The position numbers and the translations under genes were made by a program. Positions 34,459 to 43,350 of a stretch of DNA of 64,000 nucleotides are shown one piece after another. Each line of letters starts with the position of its first letter. Position 1 is the first letter of the stretch. Under the pieces are notes generated by a model. It worked only from the letters and a program-made list of their open reading frames with translations, was not told where the DNA came from and did no database searches. The stretch comes from a bacterium (GTDB lineage: Bacteria > Armatimonadota > Fimbriimonadia > Fimbriimonadales > Fimbriimonadaceae): the NCBI GenBank assembly GCA_027485645.1, contig JAIXQR010000007.1:806001-870000 (forward strand), written 5' to 3'.

Positions 34459-36948
34459 TTAAGGGTTAATCGTGTACGAGCCCGAAACGGTGGTACCGCT
34501 CGAGAGCGCCGTGACCGTAACGAGGGTTGGGGAAACAACCTGGTTGCTGAAGATCTTCGCCGATACTCGCTGACTTCCTTGTGGGATGTTGAGAGTAATC
34601 GTAGCCGTGCCGTTAGAGAACCGAGCTGCTGTGGATGGCGAGAGCGTCAAGACGACGTTCTGGCCGGCTACATTTTGCACAGGTGCGTTGAGCTCGACCG
34701 CAACGAAGTTCGACTGGGTGTCGGAAATGCTGTTGCTGGTGAACGAAACGCCGGTTGGATCGGTGTAGAAAGCGAGGACGTTAACAAAGCCAGAGCTATC
34801 TGGGTTCGTGGACTGGTATCCGTTAGCCGAAACCTGGAGAGTTGGCGAAGCAGTCTGACCGACCACAACCGCGTTGTTCCAAGTGCCGAACAATGCGATG
34901 CCGTATGGCGTGTCCAATCCAGTGTCCCCAGCGTTGTTTCCGCCAAGAAGGCTGGCGCCGGTAAGTCGCATACCGTTCGAGAAGCGAGCGTGGAAGCCTT
35001 GAATGTTGCCGGACGAGGCGGCGATTGCCGTCATGTTCGTTCCACCCGCATTGTTGAGCGGGAGAGCTGCCGAAGCGGTCGTTCCAACGATCTGGACCGA
35101 ACCGTTTGACTGAAGAGCAATGGCGTTAGGCTCATCTGCGCCGGAACCACCGTAATACGTAGCGGTTGCCTGGTTCAGGTCTTGGCTGAATACTGCAACA
35201 AAGCCGTCGTTGCCAGTGTTAAACGTGCTATCCTCGCCGAACTGAACTGGAATCGTCGTTCCAAAGCCAGCGCTGTTTATGGTTCCAGCAACCATGGCCG
35301 TGAGATAAGGTCGGTCATTAACCTGGCTAACTACCAATCCTCGGAAAGTGTCGTTGCTTGAAGAGCCGAAAACGGTGCTGAACTGAACCGCTGCGTTCTT
35401 CACTGTAAATCGCGCCAAGAACAACTCACGGTTCGTGGTTGAACTAACGGAACCATTAGTGAACGTTAGACCAGTTGTCGAAGTGGTCTGTCCGCCGACA
35501 ACAACCGTGTTATAGCCGCGGCCAAAGCCAATCGTCTTAGCAGTATCCGTGTTGGCACCACCGAAGTAGGTTCCCATCTTCACCGTAGCTAGGTTCTTAG
35601 AAAGAACGCCAACGTAGGCTTCTGCGGAGGTCCCGTTTCGGGCACCGTCAGCGGAGGAGCCCGCAATGAGAGATCCTCGAACGCTGGCGATCGTGTTATC
35701 AAAGGCGGAGTTCGCCTGGACCGCAACTGCAACTTCGCCGTTGGCTCGGTTCACATCCATGTCCCAGAGCCAGTCCGTACTGGTTCCGCCAAGGTAGGTC
35801 GAGAACATTCGGCTACCACCATTCGCTCGAAGTCGAATGACATAACCGTCTGCGCCGCCCGCATTCGCGGTCTGAACGCCGCCCGTGGCCGGCAGGTTGG
35901 TGCTTTGGGTGTTCGTTGCAAAAACGATGTCTTGGTTGTCAAGAACGCGAACTTTCAGACCTTGAGTGGATCCCCAACCAAATTCTGCGGCACCACCCGA
36001 GATGTAGGTGCTAAAGGTAGCGATACCCGTCAGGTCAGCGCGAAGGTTTGTGATGAAGTTGTCGTTACCAACATCGTCACCGTCGTATGCGCCGCTCGTA
36101 GTTGGGAAGTCCGCGCCGGCGGCAAGGCCAGCAACAACGAACGTTCCGTTCGGGGACACATCAACCGAGCTGACTTCGTCGATGCCCGATCCGCCGAGGA
36201 ACGTGCCGGCGAGGAAGATCTGTGGGTCGATGACCACTGGCTTTGAGGCATCGTAACCAGCAAGCTTAAATCCAACTTCGCCGTTGCTGATGCTGAACTT
36301 GGCTGGAACTTCCTTCTTCTCACCGTTGATCATCTGGTAGACGAAGAGATTCTGCTCTCGAACGGTGCCGAGCGAGATGTCGTACTGCAGCGAGCCGTCT
36401 GCGCCAACGCGAAGGTTCTTCGCGCCTTCGTACTTCAGCTTGACCGATTCTGGCTTTGCGCCGGCAGCGAGGATAACGTCGTATCGTGGCGAGCCGCCAT
36501 CAACGTAGTATCGAGCCGTTACGCCTGGGAGAACGTTGACGAGCTTGGCTTCCTTGAAGGAGCCTGCACCGTTGACTTCGAGGCCTGGCTTGATGAAGTT
36601 GACGACATCAGCGTTCTTCGAAACACCGACCGGAACAACCGATTTGCTCGCGCCAACGAAGTTGACTCGAACAACATCGCCGCTTGCCTTGAGGTAGCGG
36701 CCAGTGGCTTCGTCGGTCAGTTGGACCGTGCGCGAGCTCAGCTTGTAGTAGTCAATAACGGCACCCGAATCGGTGACCCAAAGATTAGCGCCTGGCGACT
36801 TCATCAAGAATCGAGCCGCGGAATTCCACTGGCCTTTGTTCTCGATGAATGCGCCTTGCGAAAGGGCGGTGCTGCCCATTGATGGACTGGCTGCGGATGC
36901 AACCGTAGCAAGGACTAAAATTCCAATCATCGAAAGCAAGTATGTCAA
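34459..36948 (-). CDS. SBBP-repeat surface protein, copy 2 (DUF7948-type N-domain)
   Basis: 829 aa, the same domain layout as its neighbour: signal peptide, DUF7948-like N-domain, propeller repeats and C-terminal Ig-like domain ending SGSYTINP in both. The codon that is GTG (start) in copy 1 is GTC here (36966-36964). This copy must therefore begin at TTG 36948 or, more simply, at ATG 36930 (MIGILVL). ATG would give a short signal peptide lacking the basic N-part. The separate terminator suggests independent transcription. Function likely the same as copy 1. Confidence 0.85.
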   Translation of the reverse strand: MTYLLSMIGILVLATVASAASPSMGSTALSQGAFIENKGQWNSAARFLMKSPGANLWVTDSGAVIDYYKLSSRTVQLTDEATGRYLKASGDVVRVNFVGASKSVVPVGVSKNADVVNFIKPGLEVNGAGSFKEAKLVNVLPGVTARYYVDGGSPRYDVILAAGAKPESVKLKYEGAKNLRVGADGSLQYDISLGTVREQNLFVYQMINGEKKEVPAKFSISNGEVGFKLAGYDASKPVVIDPQIFLAGTFLGGSGIDEVSSVDVSPNGTFVVAGLAAGADFPTTSGAYDGDDVGNDNFITNLRADLTGIATFSTYISGGAAEFGWGSTQGLKVRVLDNQDIVFATNTQSTNLPATGGVQTANAGGADGYVIRLRANGGSRMFSTYLGGTSTDWLWDMDVNRANGEVAVAVQANSAFDNTIASVRGSLIAGSSADGARNGTSAEAYVGVLSKNLATVKMGTYFGGANTDTAKTIGFGRGYNTVVVGGQTTSTTGLTFTNGSVSSTTNRELFLARFTVKNAAVQFSTVFGSSSNDTFRGLVVSQVNDRPYLTAMVAGTINSAGFGTTIPVQFGEDSTFNTGNDGFVAVFSQDLNQATATYYGGSGADEPNAIALQSNGSVQIVGTTASAALPLNNAGGTNMTAIAASSGNIQGFHARFSNGMRLTGASLLGGNNAGDTGLDTPYGIALFGTWNNAVVVGQTASPTLQVSANGYQSTNPDSSGFVNVLAFYTDPTGVSFTSNSISDTQSNFVAVELNAPVQNVAGQNVVLTLSPSTAARFSNGTATITLNIPQGSQRVSAKIFSNQVVSPTLVTVTALSSGTTVSGSYTINP

Positions 36949-37012
36949 CGGATTTATCCACTTGACATCACCCTTAACAAACTCTTAACTTTAGCCTTTC
37001 GAACTAGCAAAT
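36762..37012 (-). repeat. Duplicated leader and signal-peptide region, copy 2
   Basis: Partner of 34084-34336. Includes the TAAGGGTGAT ribosome-binding-like element and GAACTAGCAAAT. Confidence 0.85.
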
Positions 37013-37164
37013 GTCACAGGTGTTGCGACCAGCATCGCAATTTGTGATATGTCAGATTTGCGCAGATAGTTCACACATTTCCTAAGTCAAAACCGTTTGG
37101 CACGCGCCCGCTGTCATACTTACCGCGTCGTGGTTGGCCTCCCGAACCAGCCGAGGTGATGTAA

Positions 37165-38415
37165 ATGGAAACGCTCAAGATCTCCCCCACGCGGTTGTCC
37201 GGAACAGTTGAAGTCTCTGGGGCAAAGAACAGTGCCCTCAAGTTGCTCGTGGCAACGCTGCTCTCTTCCGACCCGATTCGAATTGAGAATCACCCCAACG
37301 GGCTTCTGGACATCCAGATTCAAGCCGACATGCTGAAGGCCGTCGGCAAGGAATACGTGATGGAGAACAATGCCATCACCGTAACTGAGCCCGGCGATCT
37401 GAACACCACCCTCAACTGGGAACCGGAAAAGTCCATTCGCAACACGCTGCTCATGCTCGGCGCGATGGTTTCCCGCTTTGGCCACGCCCGCGTGCCGTAC
37501 CCAGGCGGTTGCAAGCTCGGTGAGCGCAAGTGGGATCTCCACGAGCAGCTTCTCACCCAGATGGGTGCTCGAATTTGGACCGAAGGCGACATCATCTGCG
37601 CCGAAGCTCCTAACGGCCTCACCGGCACCGATATTCATCTCTCCTTCCGCTCTACCGGTGCAACTGACAACGCCATCCTTGCTAGCGTTCTTGCCAAGGG
37701 AACCACGCGAATCTTCAACCCGCACGTTCGTCCTGAGTGCCTGCGCCTCATCCGCATGCTCAACAAAATGGGCGCTCAGATCGAGGTCCACTCGCAGGAG
37801 CGCGTGGATGTTCACGGCGTAGAGCGACTTCGAGGAACCACCGAGACTTCCCTTGCCGACAATGTCGAAGCTCTCACGTGGCTCGTTGGCGCGGTCATCA
37901 CGGACGGCGATGTTGAAATCCGAAACTTCCCCTTCGAGGACCTCGAAGTGCCCCTCATCTTCCTACGCGACAGCGGTGCCAAGTTCTTTGTGAACGGCGA
38001 CAGCATGATCGTTCGTGGCGGACGCCCTCACCCGGTCGACATCTGCACGGGCCCTTACCCCGGCATCAACTCAGACATGCAGCCACTCTTCGGCGCATTT
38101 GGAGCTTTCGCGAACGGTGAGACCCGAATCATCGACTTGCGCTTCCACGGCCGGTACGGCTATGCGGACGAATTCGCAAAGATGGGCGTCCAGAGCAAGG
38201 TTGAAGACGCCTACCTCAAGATCATGGGCGGCAGCAAGATTCATGGAGCCGACGTCACGGCGATTGACCTTCGAGCTGGCGCGGCATTGATGCTTTGTGC
38301 ACTCGCCGCCGAAGGCGAAACGACGATCCACAAGGCCTGGATGATCACCCGCGGCTACGAGAACGTCGCCGAGAAGTTGGCCGGCCTCGGCGCAACCGTT
38401 CAGATCGGCGACTAA
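37165..38415 (+). CDS. murA: UDP-N-acetylglucosamine 1-carboxyvinyltransferase
   Basis: 416 aa. Transfers enolpyruvate from PEP to UDP-GlcNAc in the first committed step of peptidoglycan synthesis. Lys/Asn of GAKNSALK (19-26), catalytic loop PGGCKLGERK with Cys116 (fosfomycin target Cys), and HGRYGYADEF near the C-terminus. GAGGTGAT lies upstream of the ATG. The stop overlaps that of the convergent acyltransferase by 4 nt. PEP supplied by ppdK could feed it, but that is only metabolic context. Confidence 0.96.
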   Translation: METLKISPTRLSGTVEVSGAKNSALKLLVATLLSSDPIRIENHPNGLLDIQIQADMLKAVGKEYVMENNAITVTEPGDLNTTLNWEPEKSIRNTLLMLGAMVSRFGHARVPYPGGCKLGERKWDLHEQLLTQMGARIWTEGDIICAEAPNGLTGTDIHLSFRSTGATDNAILASVLAKGTTRIFNPHVRPECLRLIRMLNKMGAQIEVHSQERVDVHGVERLRGTTETSLADNVEALTWLVGAVITDGDVEIRNFPFEDLEVPLIFLRDSGAKFFVNGDSMIVRGGRPHPVDICTGPYPGINSDMQPLFGAFGAFANGETRIIDLRFHGRYGYADEFAKMGVQSKVEDAYLKIMGGSKIHGADVTAIDLRAGAALMLCALAAEGETTIHKAWMITRGYENVAEKLAGLGATVQIGD

Positions 38416-38966
38416 GCCTTCGGAGCCTTCATTTGAGCAGGAATCCCGACGGCGATGTAGCCGTCGGGAACATCCTTTAGAACGACTGCATTGGCACCAA
38501 CCTTCGCGCCTTTGCCAACTCGAACGTTGCCGATGATTTTCGCGCCGGCATAGATGGCGACGCCTTCGCAGATGACCGGATAAGCGTCTTCCTCCGTCCC
38601 AGAGCCCAAGTGACCTAGGGTCACGTTCTGCAGGATGGTCACGTTATCCTCGATTGTCACGCCCTGTCCGATGATAATCCCCGTAGGGTGCGGCAACAGC
38701 ACGCCACGACCGATGATCGCGCGAGGGGACACTTCACAGCCGCACAGTCGGTACTGGCGCATCCGCAAGTAAGGCAGAAACATTTTCATGCCCTTCACAC
38801 CGGAAAGGAACCGTGCAACGCGATAGAGGAATAGCAGCCGAAAGCGGACGCTTGTCCAGATGGTCAAGAACCAGAGCTTCGGCCGTCGTCGACTGTCTAC
38901 TGCGATATCCGCTTTGACGTCTGCCTTGAACTGACCAAAACCGTACTTTGCCATCGCACGCATCAT
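38412..38966 (-). CDS. Hexapeptide-repeat acyltransferase (serine acetyltransferase-like)
   Basis: 184 aa. Left-handed beta-helix repeats run from about residue 78 (AIIGRGVLLPHPTGIIIGQG, IEDNVTILQNVTLG, CEGVAIYAGAKIIGNVRVG, AKVGANAVVLKDVP). The N-terminal 75 residues are hydrophobic and basic (LWFLTIWTSVRFRLLFLYRV). Similar to CysE-like O-acetyltransferases found in polysaccharide clusters; serine or a sugar may be the acceptor. Last of four minus-strand genes; the gap to the esterase gene is 18 nt. The second ATG at 38954 may be the start. Confidence 0.82.
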   Translation of the reverse strand: MMRAMAKYGFGQFKADVKADIAVDSRRRPKLWFLTIWTSVRFRLLFLYRVARFLSGVKGMKMFLPYLRMRQYRLCGCEVSPRAIIGRGVLLPHPTGIIIGQGVTIEDNVTILQNVTLGHLGSGTEEDAYPVICEGVAIYAGAKIIGNVRVGKGAKVGANAVVLKDVPDGYIAVGIPAQMKAPKA

Positions 38967-38984
38967 ACCGAAGACCCGTGATCC

Positions 38985-40364
38985 TTAACGATCCCAGATT
39001 GGTAGCGGCTTGTCGGAACGGAACGGCGCAGCCGGATTGCCGGCCCCATTGAACAGGTTTCCGACGTAAGCATCGGCCCAACCGTACCGAACGTGAACCG
39101 GCTTTTGCACGAGGTCGTTCCAAACCGTCACGGCCCCGCGCTCAATGATGGCCTGCGCTGGTCTCCAAACCCCATCGTCGCCGGCGATTTCGAAGGCCGT
39201 CAGGGCGGTGGCGGTCGAAGTCAAACCTCCGTTGTCATGCTTGTAATAGACCCGCAGCTTGTTCCCTTCCCGAGCGTGGCTCATGTAGAGCGGGCTCGCT
39301 CCCACCACGCCGGATCGTTTGTACGTCGCGCCGAGTGCATATCGGAGAAGGCGGTTTGCGACGCCCTGCTTGTTCACGGGATGGATGTCGTTCAGATCAT
39401 CCACCAAATCGGACACGACGACCATGCCGGTGTTCCCGAGGGTCAGCGAGTTCTCTTGGCCTTCCCGAGAGACCGGCGCACCGCCCTTTCGCGCTCCCGA
39501 ATAGTTGTAAGTCGGCAGTTGTACAAAGTACGCCGGCATTGCGCCTTGGTTCCAACTTAGCCTTAGGGTCGTGAGCCACGTTCTCCAGATCCGCCCAAAC
39601 TCATTCGGACGAGAGACATTCCCTTCCCCGGTCCAAATGATCACACCATCTACCGGAAAATCCGTCATTGGTGCGATCATGCCGTTGTAGTACGTAGTCG
39701 TCGGCAAAACGCTGGATCCCGACTCCGCAAAGGCCGAGTTAGGCATCCATTCCTCAATCGTCGTTCCTCCCTTAACCGCGGCGATCATGCCAACCGGTTT
39801 GGCGAGTTCGATCGATAGGTCTCGCCCGAAGAAATAGCCAACCCCAGAAAAGCTCGGAACGGTTTGGCTCGTACAGACTTCCCAAGTTCCAGCGATAGAA
39901 GCTGCCGGTTCTGCTGCCTTTGTCCGCGCTAATCGGAGCAAACGAAGGTTTGGATAGTTCGCGTTGGCAATCTCTTGTTCGGCGTTCAAGATCGAGCGTA
40001 GGCCCGGCGTAGCCGCCAAGGTGTGCTCCATATTGCTCTGGCCGATACAGACCCAAACGGCACCCGCCGCAACATTAGAAAGTGCAATTCGGTTCGTCCC
40101 AACCACCTCAATACTCAGGCCGGTTGTGCAGTTAGGCGTCAGTACGGTGGTACGCCACTTCCCGCTCTCATCGACCGTTGCCCCGGCCACCGCTCCCCAA
40201 CTGCCCATGATGACCAAGGACTCGCCGGGAGTTCCGGTGCCCCAAATCGGCATGACGGCCTTATCCGGAATCACCATGTTCGATTGGAACATCGCGTTCA
40301 ATCGAACTTCGGCCGAACCGACGCAAACAAGACCCAGCAATCCGAGAGCAACAAAACAACGCAC
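38985..40364 (-). CDS. Sialate O-acetylesterase-like SGNH esterase
   Basis: 459 aa with signal peptide (LGLLGLVCVGSA). Nucleophile in IGQSNMEHTL. The block after it, normally a WYQGE-type motif, reads IIWTGEGN here. The catalytic Asp/His pair is in LNDIHPVNKQG. Removes O-acetyl groups from sugars, outside the cytoplasm. Paired with an acyltransferase gene in the same operon, so an acetylated surface glycan or an acetylated extracellular substrate is likely. Confidence 0.87.
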   Translation of the reverse strand: MRCFVALGLLGLVCVGSAEVRLNAMFQSNMVIPDKAVMPIWGTGTPGESLVIMGSWGAVAGATVDESGKWRTTVLTPNCTTGLSIEVVGTNRIALSNVAAGAVWVCIGQSNMEHTLAATPGLRSILNAEQEIANANYPNLRLLRLARTKAAEPAASIAGTWEVCTSQTVPSFSGVGYFFGRDLSIELAKPVGMIAAVKGGTTIEEWMPNSAFAESGSSVLPTTTYYNGMIAPMTDFPVDGVIIWTGEGNVSRPNEFGRIWRTWLTTLRLSWNQGAMPAYFVQLPTYNYSGARKGGAPVSREGQENSLTLGNTGMVVVSDLVDDLNDIHPVNKQGVANRLLRYALGATYKRSGVVGASPLYMSHAREGNKLRVYYKHDNGGLTSTATALTAFEIAGDDGVWRPAQAIIERGAVTVWNDLVQKPVHVRYGWADAYVGNLFNGAGNPAAPFRSDKPLPIWDR

Positions 40365-40392
40365 AACTTATTTTGACGTGCGTATCTCCGTT

Positions 40393-41760
40393 TCAGATGG
40401 GGCGAATTCGGTTTTGTGCTCCGAGGATATCGGGGCGCACGTCGCGATGCTTTCGATACCAGATCGTTGACTGCGGTGCCACCGAGCGACAGAACGTACT
40501 TCCGCTGTCGTAGCTGATCCCGAGCGCCCAACCTTGACTTGCATCGGACGCCCCCTGGCCGATGCGGAGGTCAACAGAAGTGGAGCCGGTAGCTCCGGAT
40601 TGCCCGATCGTGGAGCCGAACAACAACAGCGAGCTGTTTCCGGTCGCCGTGACATTTGGACCAAAGTTTGAGCGGTAGATTCCGTTGACAACGATGCCGG
40701 TTGTGGCGTCAAACGCTGCGATGCCCGAGTTCTCGGTCCCTCCCGAGATGCCGTTCGACACGGCAACGTTAGCGACGTCCATGTACTTCACCCCGCGCCG
40801 GTAATCGAACCCATCGTCTCGATTTCCGACGGACCAACTAAAGAATGAACTGACTTGCCCCGGGCCAGACACGGCGAGACCGTCCCCGGAAGCAGCGTAT
40901 TTGAACCAACAATCAACGAAAGTAAGCTGGGAGTCTTCGGTCAGCGTCGCCGTGAACGCGTTTGGGCCGCCGAGAAAAATGCATTTCCGCAGCCAGATCT
41001 TTCCGCCCTGAACAACGCCGTTTGTTGTGCCCGCGAACAACAACAATTGACCATCAGGAGCCGAACCATTCAGGCGATTCACCCAAACTCGTTTCGATTC
41101 GGCGTAGAACGATCCCGGCGTTCCTCTCACCGCAGAAACGCTGGCCACCCGAACGAGTTTCGAGCCTGCCCCATAAAGATCGCTCAATGCTTCATCAACG
41201 ACCTGTGCCGTCGTTGTGGAAGTCACCGAGGTGAAGATTCCGTCGTCTGGCTGCCAGCTCAAGTTGTCCATCTGGGAACTGCTGATGACATATCCAGTTT
41301 CGTCCCAAGGTTCAATCACGATGTTTCCGACCGGAGACGCACCACCCCAAGAGGTTCGAAAGTCGAACACACCCGGGCGACAAAGGATCCACTTATTCCC
41401 GGGACGGGAGAGCGCAAACGACAATTTTCGAAATGCAGAAAGTTTGGTCGTGCCCGGATTTTGATCGCTTCCAGTGAGCGGATCAACGTAATAGAGCGTG
41501 AAATTGTGGGCATCCGCTGGGCGAAGACTGATCGGATTAAGATCGGTTGTGAAGGCACCCGAGCCGGTTTCAAAAACCTTGAAGTCACCCCAAAATCCGG
41601 TCCAGTTTGGCGGAGCCAAGTACGTCGTGCGTGTCGAAACTCCCTTCGGCTCGTACAACAAATCCGCGATCGCCTTTGTCAAAACGGTATTCGGATCGTA
41701 CTGAGCACCCGCCGACGCCGAAGCAACGATCGCCACAAAAATAACAAACTTGCGCATCAT
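40393..41760 (-). CDS. Secreted right-handed beta-helix protein, copy 2
   Basis: 455 aa from MMRKFVIFVAIVASASAGAQ, a clear signal peptide. The open frame to 41895 crosses the upstream gene and is not a likely start. Early YYVDPLTGSDQNPGT (a Pectate_lyase_3/DUF1565-like entry strand), then WILCRPGVFDF and NRDDGFDYRRG, characteristic of parallel beta-helix polysaccharide-active or tail-fibre-like proteins. Its ATG overlaps the TGA of the paralogue upstream (ATGA). Ends in IRPI like its partner. No catalytic triad identified. Confidence 0.8.
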   Translation of the reverse strand: MMRKFVIFVAIVASASAGAQYDPNTVLTKAIADLLYEPKGVSTRTTYLAPPNWTGFWGDFKVFETGSGAFTTDLNPISLRPADAHNFTLYYVDPLTGSDQNPGTTKLSAFRKLSFALSRPGNKWILCRPGVFDFRTSWGGASPVGNIVIEPWDETGYVISSSQMDNLSWQPDDGIFTSVTSTTTAQVVDEALSDLYGAGSKLVRVASVSAVRGTPGSFYAESKRVWVNRLNGSAPDGQLLLFAGTTNGVVQGGKIWLRKCIFLGGPNAFTATLTEDSQLTFVDCWFKYAASGDGLAVSGPGQVSSFFSWSVGNRDDGFDYRRGVKYMDVANVAVSNGISGGTENSGIAAFDATTGIVVNGIYRSNFGPNVTATGNSSLLLFGSTIGQSGATGSTSVDLRIGQGASDASQGWALGISYDSGSTFCRSVAPQSTIWYRKHRDVRPDILGAQNRIRPI

Positions 41761-43154
41761 ATGGGCCGAATCGTTCCTAGTGTTTCGGTCAAGTCGATAG
41801 CATCGGAAACGTGGTTCCGGTACCAAATTTTCGAAGCCGACGAAGTGGATCGGGCAATGGGCGACCCGTGCAAGTAACGAATTCCGAGTGCCCAAATCTC
41901 CGATCTGTCTGGCGTTCCGGTGGTACTAGCCCCAGAGCAAATGTCCGCATTTGACGCTTCGATCCCGCGAGATTGACCGACGGTTGCTCCCAGCAGCAAA
42001 CGCTTACTATCAAAAACGTCGTGAATGTTCCGGCCCTTGTTTTGCGTGTACAAGCCCCCAACCGTGATTCCAACCGAGCCGAAGTGCGCCGTGGTCCCGT
42101 TGTCCAGATACAAGTTGCCAAGTCCATTGCTTACACCCGCGCAATCAACCTCAACGAACTGCCTCCCGTGCCGGTAGTCAAATCCGTCACTGTGATTACC
42201 GGTTGCCACGCATCGAACGGCAATCGACATCCCCGGCCCCTCCATTGCGAATCCATCCGAATCGGTTAACGAGTACTGGAACTTGCAATCAACAAACGCC
42301 ACCGTCTGTCCCGGCACCAGCGCCGTACTCTGAAACGGCTTAAAGCCACCTTTAAAGATGAAATTTTTTACGAACAGGGTGCCGTTTGAATCGAATCGCC
42401 CGTTCGACTGGTTGCAGAACACCAGCAGGCTCTCCGTAGGGCTCAAGCCATCTCTGGTTCGAAGGGTCAATTGCTTTCCAGAAACGTGAAAACTGCCCGG
42501 AACCTCGAACACATCATCGCGGGAGTCCAATTCCCGAAATCGAACGCCATTCCCCCAACTGTCCAAGGTGGTCTCATCCACGACTTCATGGGGGTAGGTA
42601 CTGCATCGCGCCGTGTAGACGCCGTTTCCAACCGAAGACCAGTTGATGTTCGAGATCTGGGCTGAACTGATAACGGGTCCAGAGTCATCCCACGGCATGA
42701 TGACGACGTTTCCGGTGGGCCCATACCCACGCCAACTCGTTAGGAAGTCAAAAACACCTGGCCGGCACAGAATTCGCTTGTTGCCCGGCATCGAGAGCGC
42801 CTTGGAAATCGTACGGAAAGCACGGTCTTTGCCAGAGCCGCTTTTTGAATCGGCGCCGAACTGCGGGTCCACATAATAAACCGGGTACGCGTCATAACCC
42901 GGCGGCAGTAGAACACTTTCTCCGAGGTCGGCAAAGTACTTGCCTTCTGGATTCTCAAAAATCTGAAATGCGGGAGCAAAGCCTGGCCAATTTCGCGGCA
43001 GCGCAAAATTCATCCACTGAGTGGTCAAACGGGTGGGATACAGGCTATCTGCCTGCGCCTTCGTCAGTGGAGACTGTCCCGAGCCACTTGCGGCTAGCAG
43101 GCAGCAAGCAACAATCGGCATTGCGCAGACAAGTCTTGTGAAGCCCTTTCGCAT
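41757..43154 (-). CDS. Secreted right-handed beta-helix protein, copy 1
   Basis: 465 aa if starting at ATG 43154 (MRKGFTRLVCAMPIVACCLLA, a good signal peptide). ATG 43166 and TTG 43175 are alternatives. Shares with the next gene YYVDPQFGADS, PGNKRILCRPGVFDFLTSW, HSDGFDYRHG and the ending IRPI, so they are tandem paralogues. The first gene of the operon that continues with its paralogue, the acetylesterase and the acyltransferase. Confidence 0.8.
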   Translation of the reverse strand: MRKGFTRLVCAMPIVACCLLAASGSGQSPLTKAQADSLYPTRLTTQWMNFALPRNWPGFAPAFQIFENPEGKYFADLGESVLLPPGYDAYPVYYVDPQFGADSKSGSGKDRAFRTISKALSMPGNKRILCRPGVFDFLTSWRGYGPTGNVVIMPWDDSGPVISSAQISNINWSSVGNGVYTARCSTYPHEVVDETTLDSWGNGVRFRELDSRDDVFEVPGSFHVSGKQLTLRTRDGLSPTESLLVFCNQSNGRFDSNGTLFVKNFIFKGGFKPFQSTALVPGQTVAFVDCKFQYSLTDSDGFAMEGPGMSIAVRCVATGNHSDGFDYRHGRQFVEVDCAGVSNGLGNLYLDNGTTAHFGSVGITVGGLYTQNKGRNIHDVFDSKRLLLGATVGQSRGIEASNADICSGASTTGTPDRSEIWALGIRYLHGSPIARSTSSASKIWYRNHVSDAIDLTETLGTIRPI

Positions 43155-43338
43155 TTCTAAAAGCATGTTTTGCAAACTGCAGACAAATCCTATGAAATGG
43201 CTAAATTAGAGCCAAAGAGGTGCAATGCGCATATAACCTGTAAAGTAAGTACGACTCAGGCCCCCAATTCGACGCACGTTTTCGTCCTGAACGCAAACCT
43301 TAACAATGAAAACCTGGGCCTTTCGGTAGTCCGCTTGC

Positions 43339-43344
43339 TAGACT
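43339..43344 (+). promoter_or_regulatory. -10 element of a leaderless transcript
   Basis: TAGACT with 6 nt to the GTG at 43351; no Shine-Dalgarno. Confidence 0.5.
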
Positions 43345-43350
43345 TGCATC

